Under the pieces are notes generated by a model. It did not search any database. It was not told the DNA's origin and saw nothing but the letters and a program-made list of their open reading frames with translations. From Methanoregula sp. UBA64 (lineage in GTDB: Archaea > Halobacteriota > Methanomicrobia > Methanomicrobiales > Methanospirillaceae): a DNA stretch of 64,000 nucleotides. The stretch covers positions 551,229 to 615,228 of the forward strand of contig NZ_DAQC01000001.1 of assembly GCF_002502735.1 (NCBI RefSeq), read 5' to 3'. Positions 1-7,710 of this stretch are shown piece by piece. The translations under genes were made by a program, and so were the position numbers. The stretch's first letter is position 1; every line of letters starts with the position of its first letter.

Positions 1-181
1 GACCTGTGTAGAGATCCGGCCCGGGCAGTTCGAGCCAAACGATGTGGCAAAAAAAGTGCTCCGATCCCTGCGGGAGCATCTCGCACCCGAGGAGGAGAAA
101 CTGCTCAAGGGAATCTTAAACACCGAATCGGTAGCAGCCTTTGTCCCGCCGGGGGGTTCGGACATTCTTGAGGAGTCATGA
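1..181 (+). CDS. rqcH: C-terminal end of an RqcH/NFACT-family protein (start lies outside the window)
   Basis: An open frame enters from the window edge at base 2 and ends with a TGA at 179-181, giving the last 59 residues of a protein. The tail has a charged helical stretch and then FVPPGGSDI, which resembles the usual end of archaeal NFACT/RqcH proteins (a leucine- and glutamate-rich helix followed by a P-x-G-G-S motif). RqcH recognises peptidyl-tRNA on split large ribosomal subunits. The stop overlaps the pelota ATG (ATGA), so the two ribosome-rescue genes look translationally coupled, which supports the call. Only the tail is visible, so family membership is an inference from a short match plus context. 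Confidence 0.6.
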   Translation, partial: TCVEIRPGQFEPNDVAKKVLRSLREHLAPEEEKLLKGILNTESVAAFVPPGGSDILEES

Positions 182-1200
182 AAGCGGAATTCGGGGACAT
201 TAAGGAAAATTATGGCGAAATACGGCTTCTCCCCGAGACGATCGATGACCTCTGGCACCTCAAACACCTCATCCTTCCCGGCTCGCTTGTCTTTGCCACC
301 ACATTCCGGAGTGTTGAATCTGTAACCGACAAACTCCGTCCCGAGAAAGTGGAGAAACGGCCGGTCCGGCTCGGGGTACGGGCGGAAAAGATCGAGTTCT
401 CGGAGCATGGGATCCGGCTCCGGATCACCGGTATCATCGAGCACGGGATCGACTGCGGAGCGTACCATACGATAAATGTCGAGACCGGATACGAGATCTC
501 GGTAATCCGCCAGTGGCGCCCGGTTGACCTCGAACGGATCGAGCGGGCCAAAAAGTCGTCCGTCTTTGGCGTCATCCATATCCTCACGATTGAAGAAGGC
601 GAGGCCGAACTCTTCCGGATACGGCAGTACGGTCCCGAAAGCGTAGTAACGGTGACGACAGGGAGCGGCAAAGGCGGCGAGTGCGACAACAGGGTAGCAT
701 TTTTCGAGGGGGTCACAAAGACGATTGCCGAGATTACCGGGCCGCTCGTTATTGCCGGGCCGGGTTTTATCAAGGACGATTTTCTCCGGTATGCGAAGAA
801 CCGGAACTGCCCGCCCGGAGAACGTGCAGTCGTTGTAGAGACCCGGCGGATCGGCCGCGGTGCCGTGCAGGACGTGATCGGTGCCGGGACGCTTGAGAAG
901 ATGATCGGCGATCTCCAGCTCTCTCGGGAGGTGCGGCTGATGGATGAAGTACTCCTGCGGATTGCCCGGGATGGAGCGGTAGCATACGGGAGGGAACAGG
1001 TCAGAAATGCAATCGATTACGGCGCAGTCGAAGAGGTTCTTATCGCCGATTCGCTGCTGCATGACACGGCAACTGCCCCGCTCCTTGAACGGGCCGAACG
1101 GATGCAGTCCCGTATCGTAGTGCTCTCAACCGAATTCGAACCCGGGGAACGGCTGATGGCACTCGGAGGGATTGCTGCACTGCTCCGGTATAAATTATAA
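178..1200 (+). CDS. pelA: mRNA surveillance protein pelota (Dom34)
   Basis: A 340-residue protein of normal archaeal pelota length. The N-terminal Sm-like domain (about 1-130) begins with the typical FGDIKENYGEIRLLPET pattern. The central domain (about 130-240) contains GSGKGGECDN and the conserved GPGFIKDDFL, and the C-terminal eL30-like domain includes DYGAVEEVLI. Pelota is an eRF1 paralogue that enters the empty A site of stalled ribosomes and, with aEF1A and ABCE1, splits them. As in the family, the eRF1 GGQ motif is absent. A GAGGAG Shine-Dalgarno sequence lies just upstream, inside the preceding gene, whose stop overlaps this ATG. The pairing with an RqcH-like gene joins ribosome splitting to nascent-chain quality control. 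Confidence 0.95.
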   Translation: MKAEFGDIKENYGEIRLLPETIDDLWHLKHLILPGSLVFATTFRSVESVTDKLRPEKVEKRPVRLGVRAEKIEFSEHGIRLRITGIIEHGIDCGAYHTINVETGYEISVIRQWRPVDLERIERAKKSSVFGVIHILTIEEGEAELFRIRQYGPESVVTVTTGSGKGGECDNRVAFFEGVTKTIAEITGPLVIAGPGFIKDDFLRYAKNRNCPPGERAVVVETRRIGRGAVQDVIGAGTLEKMIGDLQLSREVRLMDEVLLRIARDGAVAYGREQVRNAIDYGAVEEVLIADSLLHDTATAPLLERAERMQSRIVVLSTEFEPGERLMALGGIAALLRYKL

Positions 1201-1343
1201 AGACGTCGGGCCGGGCAGCGGTACAGGATATTCCACAATTTTTCCCGGATAACCGGTTTTTTTAATTCCCTGAAAATGAGTATCTGAAACAATTTATCTG
1301 GGGTTTTAGTCATTGACAGAACCCCGGCCGATATAAACATACA

Positions 1344-1354
1344 TATAATATAAA
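1344..1354 (+). promoter_or_regulatory. Candidate TATA box for the coiled-coil gene at 1380
   Basis: An A+T-rich TATAATATAA element sits about 27-35 bases before the ATG at 1380. No Shine-Dalgarno sequence lies between it and the start. With archaeal spacing, transcription would begin at or a few bases before the ATG, so this mRNA may be nearly leaderless. Confidence 0.45.
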
Positions 1355-1379
1355 GCCTTTAGTTTGTGTAAGAGCGCAA

Positions 1380-4300
1380 ATGGCGATGAATTCTGACCCA
1401 TCTGGTACAGATGCAGACATCCCCTCCGGCCCGGACGGGGATCACGTCATCGATATCTTCATTTTCACCAAAGATGCCCGTAATTCCCGGCAGATAACCG
1501 GGCAATTGGCAAACGAAGGATACCGGATCACTTCGTTTTTTGATGATGCCGAATTGCTGGACCGTCTCCGCATGGGAAAACCCAACCTTCTCATCTGCGA
1601 CGCAACCGGCCCGGAAAAAGAGGGTTATCCAGTCTGCCATGATATCAAGGAAGATGCGGATCTCTGGAATATCCCTGTTCTTTTGATCACGGGCGTCTCC
1701 AGCCTCGGCGACCTTTTGATCGTGCTTGACAGCAATGCGGACAATTTTATCGCTTTGCCGTGGGATGCCCAGTACCTTGTCTCGCTCATCGAACTGATGC
1801 TTGCCTCGCCCGTGGAAAAACCGGATCCGGATAAAGTGCGGACGCAGTTCAAGATCCGTCACGAAGACCAGGATTATGTCATTACTGCCGATCGCAGGAA
1901 GCTCCTGGAATTCCTGCTCTCCTCGTTTGAGATCGCAATGAACCGGGCAACCGAACTCGACCAGGTTCGGGGCGAACGGAACACGCTCCAGTCAACGCTG
2001 GAAAGCAGGGTTGCCGAGAAGACCCGGGAACTCACCAGTGAGGTAGCCCGGCTCCAGACGGCAGCAACCGGACAGTCCCGCGAATTGGACTCGTCAAAAA
2101 ATGCACTGGCAGCAACCCAGAGGGAGGCAGATGCCCTGCGTACCCGTATCGGGGAGACGGAAAAATCGCTTGCGGCAAAAGCCGACGAGCTCGCCCGGGC
2201 AAACGAGGAACTGGAAGCCACCCGTGCCCATCTTGCAGAAACGGAAGACACCGTAAGGACCCTTGGTGCGGAAAAAGAGGAACTTGTACATACCCTCAAG
2301 AGCGAGCTCGATACTGCAAATGCAGACCTGGCACAGGCCCGGGATGCGCTTGCCGGGGCACACAGGGAACTTGACCTTCAATCATCGGAACATGCCGATC
2401 TCCGGCAGCAGCTGGAGACACGGGACACTGAATACACAGAGACCAAAAAATCCCTTGCAGCTGCGGTAATTGAGATCGGGCAGCTCAAGAGCGATCTTGC
2501 CGGGGAGAAGAACCGGGCAGATACGGCCGAGCAGGAAGTAAAATCCATCCTCCAGGAAAAGGCAAAATCCGAAGAAGACCTTCGGCAGATGATTGGGGAC
2601 ATTACCGCAAAGGCCGCACAGCAGTCCCAGGAAGTTCTGCGTCTTTCCGATGAACTAGTAACAGAAAAGAAAGAGCGCGAGAGTCTCGAACAGGACTATA
2701 CAGAATTCCGGCAGGAAACGGCAAAGAAAGAAACCGGGCTGGTTGCCGAACGGGACACTCTTGCCGGGCACCATGACGAACTCCAGGAAAAATACGATGC
2801 GCTTACTGAATCTCTTGGGGCAGAACGGGAGAAGGCTGCCACAAAGGATGCGGATATGGCACGCCTTGCCGTGGAAAAACGGCAGCTTGAAAACGATCTG
2901 CTCTCGGCAAAGGGTCAGGTTGAGACCCTCACGATGGCCCTTGACGAGGAAAAACGCCTGCGGGCCGGTGCCGAGCTGAACGCCAAAAACGGGATCGAGT
3001 CCAAGAACGACGAGCTGCGGGAACTGGCTGCAACCATCGATACTCTCCGGAGGGATCTGGATGCCCGGGGGTCAGAACTCTCTCTTGCAGGAAAGGAGCG
3101 GGACGATGCCCGGCTTGCGCACCGGGAAGCCTGCGATCGGCTCGCCGCTTTGGAGCTGGCAAAGGGACAGGCAGACAAGGTGGCCCGGTCTGCTGCAGCC
3201 GAGATGGAGCAGGTACGGGAACAGCTGGAGACGGAACGGCGCCTGCGCCATGGAGCAGAGGAAACGGCAGCCGCGGCAGAACGGACAAAGGAGAATATCA
3301 ATCAGAATCTCCAGGCAACGATCGAGGCCGCTGAATCCGCAAAACGGGAACTTTCAGGAAGAATCGATGAGTTGTCAAAGAGTCTTGAGAACGAACGTGC
3401 GGCAAAGGACTCTGCGGCCGGCCAGCTGGACCGGGCAGTTACCGGCTTAAAAGAGGCTGCCAGGATCGCGGACCGGTTAAAAGATATGGAGAGCGATCTC
3501 AGGACCGCACAGGAACGGCAGCGGTCGCTTGAGGAGCAGCTCCGTAATTGTGAACGGGAACAGGCACAAAAAGAGGCTGCGTTTCAGTCGCTGACCGAGG
3601 ATCTCGGGCAGATCTCCTCAACGCTTGCTACAGAACGGGATCTGCGCCGGGCAGCAGAACACGCGTACGAGGAACAAAAAGAGGAACTTGCAGTACTGAA
3701 AAGCGGGACCGGACATACCCTTGACGGTACTCCCCCGGCAATGGCAGAGGAACCGGCCCTCCCTGCAGTGATCCCGGGCGCAGCTCACCATGAGCTGGCA
3801 GTTCGTGAGGATCCGGTTCATTCCTTAACCACAATGGAAGATTTCTTTGAAGAACCAACAGAGCTGGATATTGGAGACCTGCCCGATGCAGCTCCGGTAC
3901 CAGACAGCACCAGAGACGGATCCGGTAGTCCTGAAGTCCAGGACATACCCGTGACCCGAGGTACCCTGATAGTTCCGCCGGTCCGGGAATGCGGCACGAG
4001 TGCGACGACGCTTCCATCAGATCCCATGCCGGAGAAGGGAGAAGATCAGGAGATTCATGCCTGCATCTCTGATGATCCTGATGCCGGGCCGTCATCAAAA
4101 GAAGAATTATCCGAAACAGAGGATCTCCCGGAGGGGGATGAGACGGACTCTCCGCTTGATGAGAATCCGGATGATGAGATCCCGGACGAATCCGAAGACG
4201 GTGACGCGGAGAAGCAGGCAGGAATTTCCGGGGCGGATACTCCTCGGACCGGTACGACGTTCAGCCGCAGACAATGGCTGGATCTGATCAAGTGGGCCCA

Positions 4301-4454
4301 TCATGCAGAAACACTCAGTCGCGAAGACCGCATACGGATTGTTAAGCTCGGACGTTTGATCCAGCAGGGAAGGCGCCTGACACCGCGGCAGGAAGAGCAA
4401 CTGACCGGACTGGTGGCCCTTGCTGGTGCAATGGGCTACCGTCCAAAAGAGTGA
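1380..4454 (+). CDS. Very long coiled-coil protein with a degenerate response-regulator receiver domain
   Basis: A 1024-residue protein in three parts. Residues about 22-140 follow the receiver-domain pattern: a beta strand IDIFIFTKD, a phosphoacceptor-like Asp74 in LLICDATG, and LLITG. However, the usual acidic pair is replaced by T-K and the conserved Lys of the K-P-F motif is Leu126 (ALPWDA), so it looks like a pseudo-receiver. Residues about 185-790 are heptad-rich coiled coil dominated by E, A, K, R and L. An acidic Pro/Ser/Asp/Glu-rich linker follows. The last ~70 residues (from FSRRQWLDLIKW) form a basic helical domain that I do not recognise. An ATG at 1386 is an alternative start. 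There is no transmembrane segment. A structural, scaffold or chromosome-organising role is possible but unproven. Confidence 0.85.
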   Translation: MAMNSDPSGTDADIPSGPDGDHVIDIFIFTKDARNSRQITGQLANEGYRITSFFDDAELLDRLRMGKPNLLICDATGPEKEGYPVCHDIKEDADLWNIPVLLITGVSSLGDLLIVLDSNADNFIALPWDAQYLVSLIELMLASPVEKPDPDKVRTQFKIRHEDQDYVITADRRKLLEFLLSSFEIAMNRATELDQVRGERNTLQSTLESRVAEKTRELTSEVARLQTAATGQSRELDSSKNALAATQREADALRTRIGETEKSLAAKADELARANEELEATRAHLAETEDTVRTLGAEKEELVHTLKSELDTANADLAQARDALAGAHRELDLQSSEHADLRQQLETRDTEYTETKKSLAAAVIEIGQLKSDLAGEKNRADTAEQEVKSILQEKAKSEEDLRQMIGDITAKAAQQSQEVLRLSDELVTEKKERESLEQDYTEFRQETAKKETGLVAERDTLAGHHDELQEKYDALTESLGAEREKAATKDADMARLAVEKRQLENDLLSAKGQVETLTMALDEEKRLRAGAELNAKNGIESKNDELRELAATIDTLRRDLDARGSELSLAGKERDDARLAHREACDRLAALELAKGQADKVARSAAAEMEQVREQLETERRLRHGAEETAAAAERTKENINQNLQATIEAAESAKRELSGRIDELSKSLENERAAKDSAAGQLDRAVTGLKEAARIADRLKDMESDLRTAQERQRSLEEQLRNCEREQAQKEAAFQSLTEDLGQISSTLATERDLRRAAEHAYEEQKEELAVLKSGTGHTLDGTPPAMAEEPALPAVIPGAAHHELAVREDPVHSLTTMEDFFEEPTELDIGDLPDAAPVPDSTRDGSGSPEVQDIPVTRGTLIVPPVRECGTSATTLPSDPMPEKGEDQEIHACISDDPDAGPSSKEELSETEDLPEGDETDSPLDENPDDEIPDESEDGDAEKQAGISGADTPRTGTTFSRRQWLDLIKWAHHAETLSREDRIRIVKLGRLIQQGRRLTPRQEEQLTGLVALAGAMGYRPKE

Positions 4455-4472
4455 AAATTTCTGGATCGGGAG

Positions 4473-4488
4473 TTTTTTTAATTTTTTA
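4473..4488 (+). terminator. T-rich archaeal terminator
   Basis: Two runs of T (seven and six) start 19 bases after the stop of the coiled-coil gene and just before the convergent membrane gene ends. This fits the T-tract type of archaeal terminator. Confidence 0.45.
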
Positions 4489-4509
4489 TCGCAGCCCACA
4501 GTCTGCTGC

Positions 4510-5268
4510 TTACCGGGGATTTCGGGTTATTCCCTCTGCCGGTAATGGCAGCGGTTGTTTATCGGTTTGGGATTTTCCCCAATGTATCGTAACTTCGGAA
4601 AACCCGATCATCGTTACCTGGCAGAACAGGAAACCGGCAATTGAGAGCAGCATAATCCATAGAGAAGAGAGAATTCCCGTTGTTTCAATTACGACAATTA
4701 TCAACAGGACCGCACAGTGCTGGATGTGATACTGACCGATACGGGGATCGATCGTATCGCAGGGCCGGATGGTACCGGTAATGGTCACGGCAGAAAACGG
4801 GAAGCAGGGAACAATTCCTTTCCGGGTACAGAGGTCTTCTATCAGGTGCAGGAAAATGCCCAGGAAGACACCGGCAAGGAATACAAAGATTGCATCGGTA
4901 ACAAAAGTGTTTTTTAAGACAGATGCCGGGATGAGGAGAAGTAGCGCTGTGCAGGCAAAGACAAAGAGCGCGCCCGGGAGGGAATGACTCAACCTCTTAT
5001 CGCCCGGATCCTGTACCGGGTGGCGAGTATGCGCATAGATCCGGCAGAGCAGCGGTGCGCAGATCCTTCGGGGGAACTGCACGATCAGCCATGCGAATGA
5101 ACGAAATTTGAAATGTTTTGGCCGGGTCATGTGGATATCCGGAAGTAATACTCCGATGCAGGTGCCGGCCGTAACAAGGCACACAAGACCGGGAGGGGAA
5201 AAAAGGAATGCGCTGCTGGCAATCAGAGCACACATCAGGGCAAGAGCCAGGTGATGACGGGTGATCAT
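4510..5268 (-). CDS. Membrane-bound metal-dependent hydrolase, YdjM/DUF457 family
   Basis: A 252-residue polytopic membrane protein with about five to six hydrophobic segments. It starts with the family hallmark MITRHHLALAL and contains LLPDIH in the first membrane region, RLSHSL after the second, and HLIEDLCTRKGI in the middle. These Asp/His motifs are the conserved putative metal ligands of the YdjM (LexA-regulated in Escherichia coli) membrane hydrolase family. The substrate is unknown in the family. It is convergent with the coiled-coil gene and divergent from the nif leader region, and shows no operon partner. Downstream of the core the C-terminus is a short basic tail. Confidence 0.8.
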   Translation of the reverse strand: MITRHHLALALMCALIASSAFLFSPPGLVCLVTAGTCIGVLLPDIHMTRPKHFKFRSFAWLIVQFPRRICAPLLCRIYAHTRHPVQDPGDKRLSHSLPGALFVFACTALLLLIPASVLKNTFVTDAIFVFLAGVFLGIFLHLIEDLCTRKGIVPCFPFSAVTITGTIRPCDTIDPRIGQYHIQHCAVLLIIVVIETTGILSSLWIMLLSIAGFLFCQVTMIGFSEVTIHWGKSQTDKQPLPLPAEGITRNPR

Positions 5269-5530
5269 GGGATTAGCCTGTTTCTCTCATGGGACCGGGA
5301 AATAAAAATGCCCGGACGGATTACCGGTTTGTCAGGCTACATTTTGAGGACAACAGAATATATGAATTGTCATTTTACTTGTTTTTTTCATAAATTAAAC
5401 TAATTTGATTAATTTGATATGTGAGCGATTTGGTATCAAGGCCGGAATTTGTTGAGTCCTGCCGCGAGGTTCAAAAAACATTTTCCATTTTACCTGATTG
5501 ATCATTATTTATTATGCAGCTGTGATAGAA

Positions 5531-5562
5531 GGAATGTTCCTACTATCAAATATAAATATTTG
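5531..5562 (+). promoter_or_regulatory. Candidate nif promoter/operator: GGAATGTTCC palindrome next to a palindromic TATA element
   Basis: GGAATGTTCC (5531-5540) is a perfect 10-bp palindrome built from GGAA and TTCC half-sites. Immediately downstream, CAAATATAAATATTTG (5547-5562) is a perfect 16-bp palindrome containing a TATA box. The methanogen nitrogen repressor NrpR recognises GGAA-N6-TTCC or GGTA-N6-TACC type sites. The spacer here is only 2, so NrpR binding is an inference. Confidence 0.4.
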
Positions 5563-5591
5563 TAAAACAATGATCTGGTATAACAGGAGGA

Positions 5592-5750
5592 ATGATGCGA
5601 CAGACCAGATTTGTCTTCACGTTACCGCTGCATGCGAGGGGTGCCTCAGTGCCGCGGTCGAGCGGGGCAGGATTGCTTGGATCGCCCCAATGCGATTCGT
5701 ACGGCGTTGCAGAAGATCTGAAGTTGCCGATCTACTCTTGGGCGGAATGA
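5592..5750 (+). CDS. Possible 52-residue leader ORF upstream of nifH
   Basis: A short ORF starts with two consecutive ATGs right after a strong CAGGAGG (5584-5590) and about 30-40 bases downstream of the palindromic TATA element, so both transcription and translation signals are plausibly placed. The product, beginning MMRQTRFVFTL, has no recognisable domain and no membrane segment. The gap from the Shine-Dalgarno to the first ATG is very short, and to the second about four bases. It may be a leader peptide, a decayed gene end, or chance. I cannot assign a function. Confidence 0.25.
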   Translation: MMRQTRFVFTLPLHARGASVPRSSGAGLLGSPQCDSYGVAEDLKLPIYSWAE

Positions 5751-5969
5751 CGAAAAGGCTCACATGCGGCAATACACGTGTCGGGTAAATTCCCGGGTAC
5801 GGTAATGCTCGCATGAAAAGCCCACTGTCCCGAACCGGGAGTTGGACGAGGCGTTCAGAGAGAAGGGGGATTACAGGACATCCCCATTTCCTGAAACGAT
5901 TCCGGAGATTGTACCAGTAACATCGGGCCTCGGGTAATCGCTGCACGCAAAAAAAGGGAGAAATAACGA

Positions 5970-6050
5970 ATGCCGGATCACCGGGGAAACCCGGAGATGC
6001 GGGCAAGGATTTCAGGTATAAAAAAACTAAACGGAGGAATAAAAGAATGA
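5970..6050 (+). CDS. Possible 26-residue ORF coupled to the nifH start
   Basis: An ATG at 5970, preceded by GGGAG (5956-5960), opens a 26-codon frame whose TGA overlaps the nifH ATG as ATGA. The predicted peptide is short and basic (MPDHRGNPEMRARISGIKK and a few more residues) with no known match. The nifH Shine-Dalgarno (GGAGG, 6033-6037) lies inside it, so translation of this ORF could influence nifH initiation. Chance occurrence is quite possible. Confidence 0.2.
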   Translation: MPDHRGNPEMRARISGIKKLNGGIKE

Positions 6051-6877
6051 CACGACAGGTAGCAATTTACGGAAAAGGCGGTATCGGCAAATCAACAACA
6101 ACGCAGAACACGGTTGCGGCACTTGCCGAGGCGGGCAAGAAGATCATGGTCGTAGGATGCGACCCGAAAGCAGATTCAACCCGCCTGCTCCTGCACGGGC
6201 TCTGCCAGAAGACCGTGCTTGACACGCTCCGCGACGAAGGAGACGATATCGAGCTCGATGCGATCTTAAAACCCGGCTTTAAGAATACCATGTGCGTGGA
6301 ATCCGGCGGCCCTGAACCCGGTGTAGGTTGTGCAGGACGCGGTATCATCACATCGATCAACCTGCTCGAATCCCTCGGGGCATACACGCCGGATCTCGAC
6401 TATGTCTTTTACGATGTGCTTGGCGATGTGGTGTGCGGGGGTTTTGCCATGCCGATCCGTGAAGGCAAGGCCCAGGAGATCTATATCGTCGCATCCGGGG
6501 AACTCATGGCCCTCTACGCAGCGAACAACATCTCCAAAGGTATCCAGAAATATGCAATAAACGGCAAAGTCCGGCTTGGCGGGATTATCTGTAACAGCAG
6601 AAAAGTCGATAACGAGCGTGCATTGCTCCAGGCATTTGCAGAAGAACTTGGATCGCAGCTGATCTACTTTGTTCCGCGTGACAATCTCGTCCAGCGTGCC
6701 GAGATCAACAAGAAAACCGTTGTGGATTTCGACCCGACATCCGGACAGGCCGGCGAATACCGCAGCCTTGCTGAGGCGATCGACACCAACAAGATGTTCG
6801 TCGTGCCAAAACCCATGACCCAGGACCGGCTTGAAGAACTCATGATGCAGCACGGATTCCTCGACGCTATTGCATAA
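6047..6877 (+). CDS. nifH: Nitrogenase iron protein (dinitrogenase reductase) NifH
   Basis: A 276-residue, full-length NifH. It is the homodimeric, ATP-driven electron donor to NifDK and also acts in FeMo-cofactor maturation. The Walker A motif GKGGIGKST is at residues 9-17 and the nucleotide-responsive CDPKADST is near 38-45. The [4Fe-4S] ligands are Cys95 (VGCAGRG) and Cys130 (DVVCGGF). Arg98 corresponds to the ADP-ribosylated Arg of bacterial enzymes, although no draT/draG genes are visible. The start follows GGAGG by nine bases. It is the first gene of a nine-gene block (nifH-I1-I2-D-K-E-N-ferredoxin-AnfO) on one strand. Confidence 0.98.
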   Translation: MTRQVAIYGKGGIGKSTTTQNTVAALAEAGKKIMVVGCDPKADSTRLLLHGLCQKTVLDTLRDEGDDIELDAILKPGFKNTMCVESGGPEPGVGCAGRGIITSINLLESLGAYTPDLDYVFYDVLGDVVCGGFAMPIREGKAQEIYIVASGELMALYAANNISKGIQKYAINGKVRLGGIICNSRKVDNERALLQAFAEELGSQLIYFVPRDNLVQRAEINKKTVVDFDPTSGQAGEYRSLAEAIDTNKMFVVPKPMTQDRLEELMMQHGFLDAIA

Positions 6878-6932
6878 AAAAAAGTGTGCAGATCATTTGA
6901 AAGAACAGGGAAAAATGACGAGGCGGTAAACC

Positions 6933-7259
6933 ATGTTACTGATACGTGCAATTGTCAGGCCGGAAAAGAAAGACGAGGTCCTTGCGAACCTTTCATCAGC
7001 GGGGTTCAATGCCGCAACCATGGTGGATGTGGTTGGAAGGGGCAAGCAGAAGGGAATTAAGATCGGGGGAATGGTGTACGATGAGATCCCCAAGGTACTC
7101 ATCATCATGGTCGTTCCCGACGAGGAGAAGGACAAGGTCGTAAAGATCGTGCTTGAGACCGGGCGGACCGGGGCGAACGGAACGTTTGGCGACGGGAAGA
7201 TCTTTGTGAGCCCGGTAGACGAGGTCTACACCATCTCGAGAAACACCAAGGGACTCTAG
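6933..7259 (+). CDS. nifI1: PII-like nitrogenase regulator NifI1
   Basis: A 108-residue GlnB/PII-family protein lying between nifH and nifD, the position typical of archaeal and some anaerobic bacterial nif clusters. The core starts MLLIRAIVRPEKKDEVLANL, includes the T-loop region GRGKQKGIKIGG and ends with the PII signature TGANGTFGDGKIFV. In Methanococcus, NifI1 and NifI2 form a complex that binds dinitrogenase and switches it off when ammonia appears; 2-oxoglutarate and ATP release it. The T-loop lacks the uridylylated Tyr of GlnB. It sits 55 bases after nifH and 16 bases before nifI2. Confidence 0.95.
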   Translation: MLLIRAIVRPEKKDEVLANLSSAGFNAATMVDVVGRGKQKGIKIGGMVYDEIPKVLIIMVVPDEEKDKVVKIVLETGRTGANGTFGDGKIFVSPVDEVYTISRNTKGL

Positions 7260-7275
7260 AAAGGGGGAACTGGCA

Positions 7276-7695
7276 ATGAAAGAGATCATGGCCATTGTCC
7301 GGATGAAAAAGACCGGCGCCACCAAAAAAGCACTCGTGGATACCGGCGTTGCCGGTTTTACCGCGGTAAAAGTGCTCGGGCGCGGGAAACTTATCACGGA
7401 CCCCGGCGTTCTGGAAGAATGCCGGCAAAAACTCCTCTCGATGGGCGTGGATGAGTTTAGCGACTCTGCAGATACGGAAAAACAGGTCACGTCGTTTCTT
7501 GACGGATCGCGATTCTTCCCCCGGCGTCTCTTTACCATCCTCGCACACGATGAGGACGTTCCGCGGATAATCGAGGCGATCACAAACGCCAACAAAACGG
7601 AGCACGGGCTTGGTGACGGGACGATCTTTGTCCTGCCGGTGTACGATGCAGTCCGTGTTCGTACCGGGGAGACCGGAGAGGCAGCCATCTGGTAA
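7276..7695 (+). CDS. nifI2: PII-like nitrogenase regulator NifI2
   Basis: A 139-residue PII paralogue, longer than NifI1 because the T-loop region (about residues 42-80, including the Phe/Arg-rich SRFFPRRLF) is expanded, as is typical of NifI2. The core opens with MKEIMAIVRMKKTGATKKAL and closes with GLGDGTIFVLPV. It works with NifI1 in 2-oxoglutarate-sensitive inhibition of NifDK. GGGGG (7262-7266) is a usable ribosome-binding site. The gene is followed 15 bases later by nifD, and the GGAGGTG for nifD directly follows the nifI2 stop. Confidence 0.95.
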   Translation: MKEIMAIVRMKKTGATKKALVDTGVAGFTAVKVLGRGKLITDPGVLEECRQKLLSMGVDEFSDSADTEKQVTSFLDGSRFFPRRLFTILAHDEDVPRIIEAITNANKTEHGLGDGTIFVLPVYDAVRVRTGETGEAAIW

Positions 7696-7710
7696 GGGAG
7701 GTGAACATTC

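Larger units (their letters stand above)
5269..6046. other. 778-bp nif upstream region: A+T-rich promoter zone plus long leader
   Basis: No gene of recognised function is present. The first ~300 bases are A+T-rich and contain a repeated TAATTTGAT (about 5400-5418), then a palindromic TATA-like element at 5547-5562. From about 5580 to nifH the DNA is G+C-rich without a clear second TATA box at a usable distance. The nif transcript may therefore start near 5580 and carry a leader of about 460 bases with two short ORFs (5592-5750 and 5970-6050). Confidence 0.5.

Noticed and set aside
5498..5788. 96-codon ORF in the nif leader
   Set aside because: It begins upstream of the predicted transcription start, lacks a ribosome-binding site and has no protein-like pattern; the shorter ORF at 5592 is better placed.
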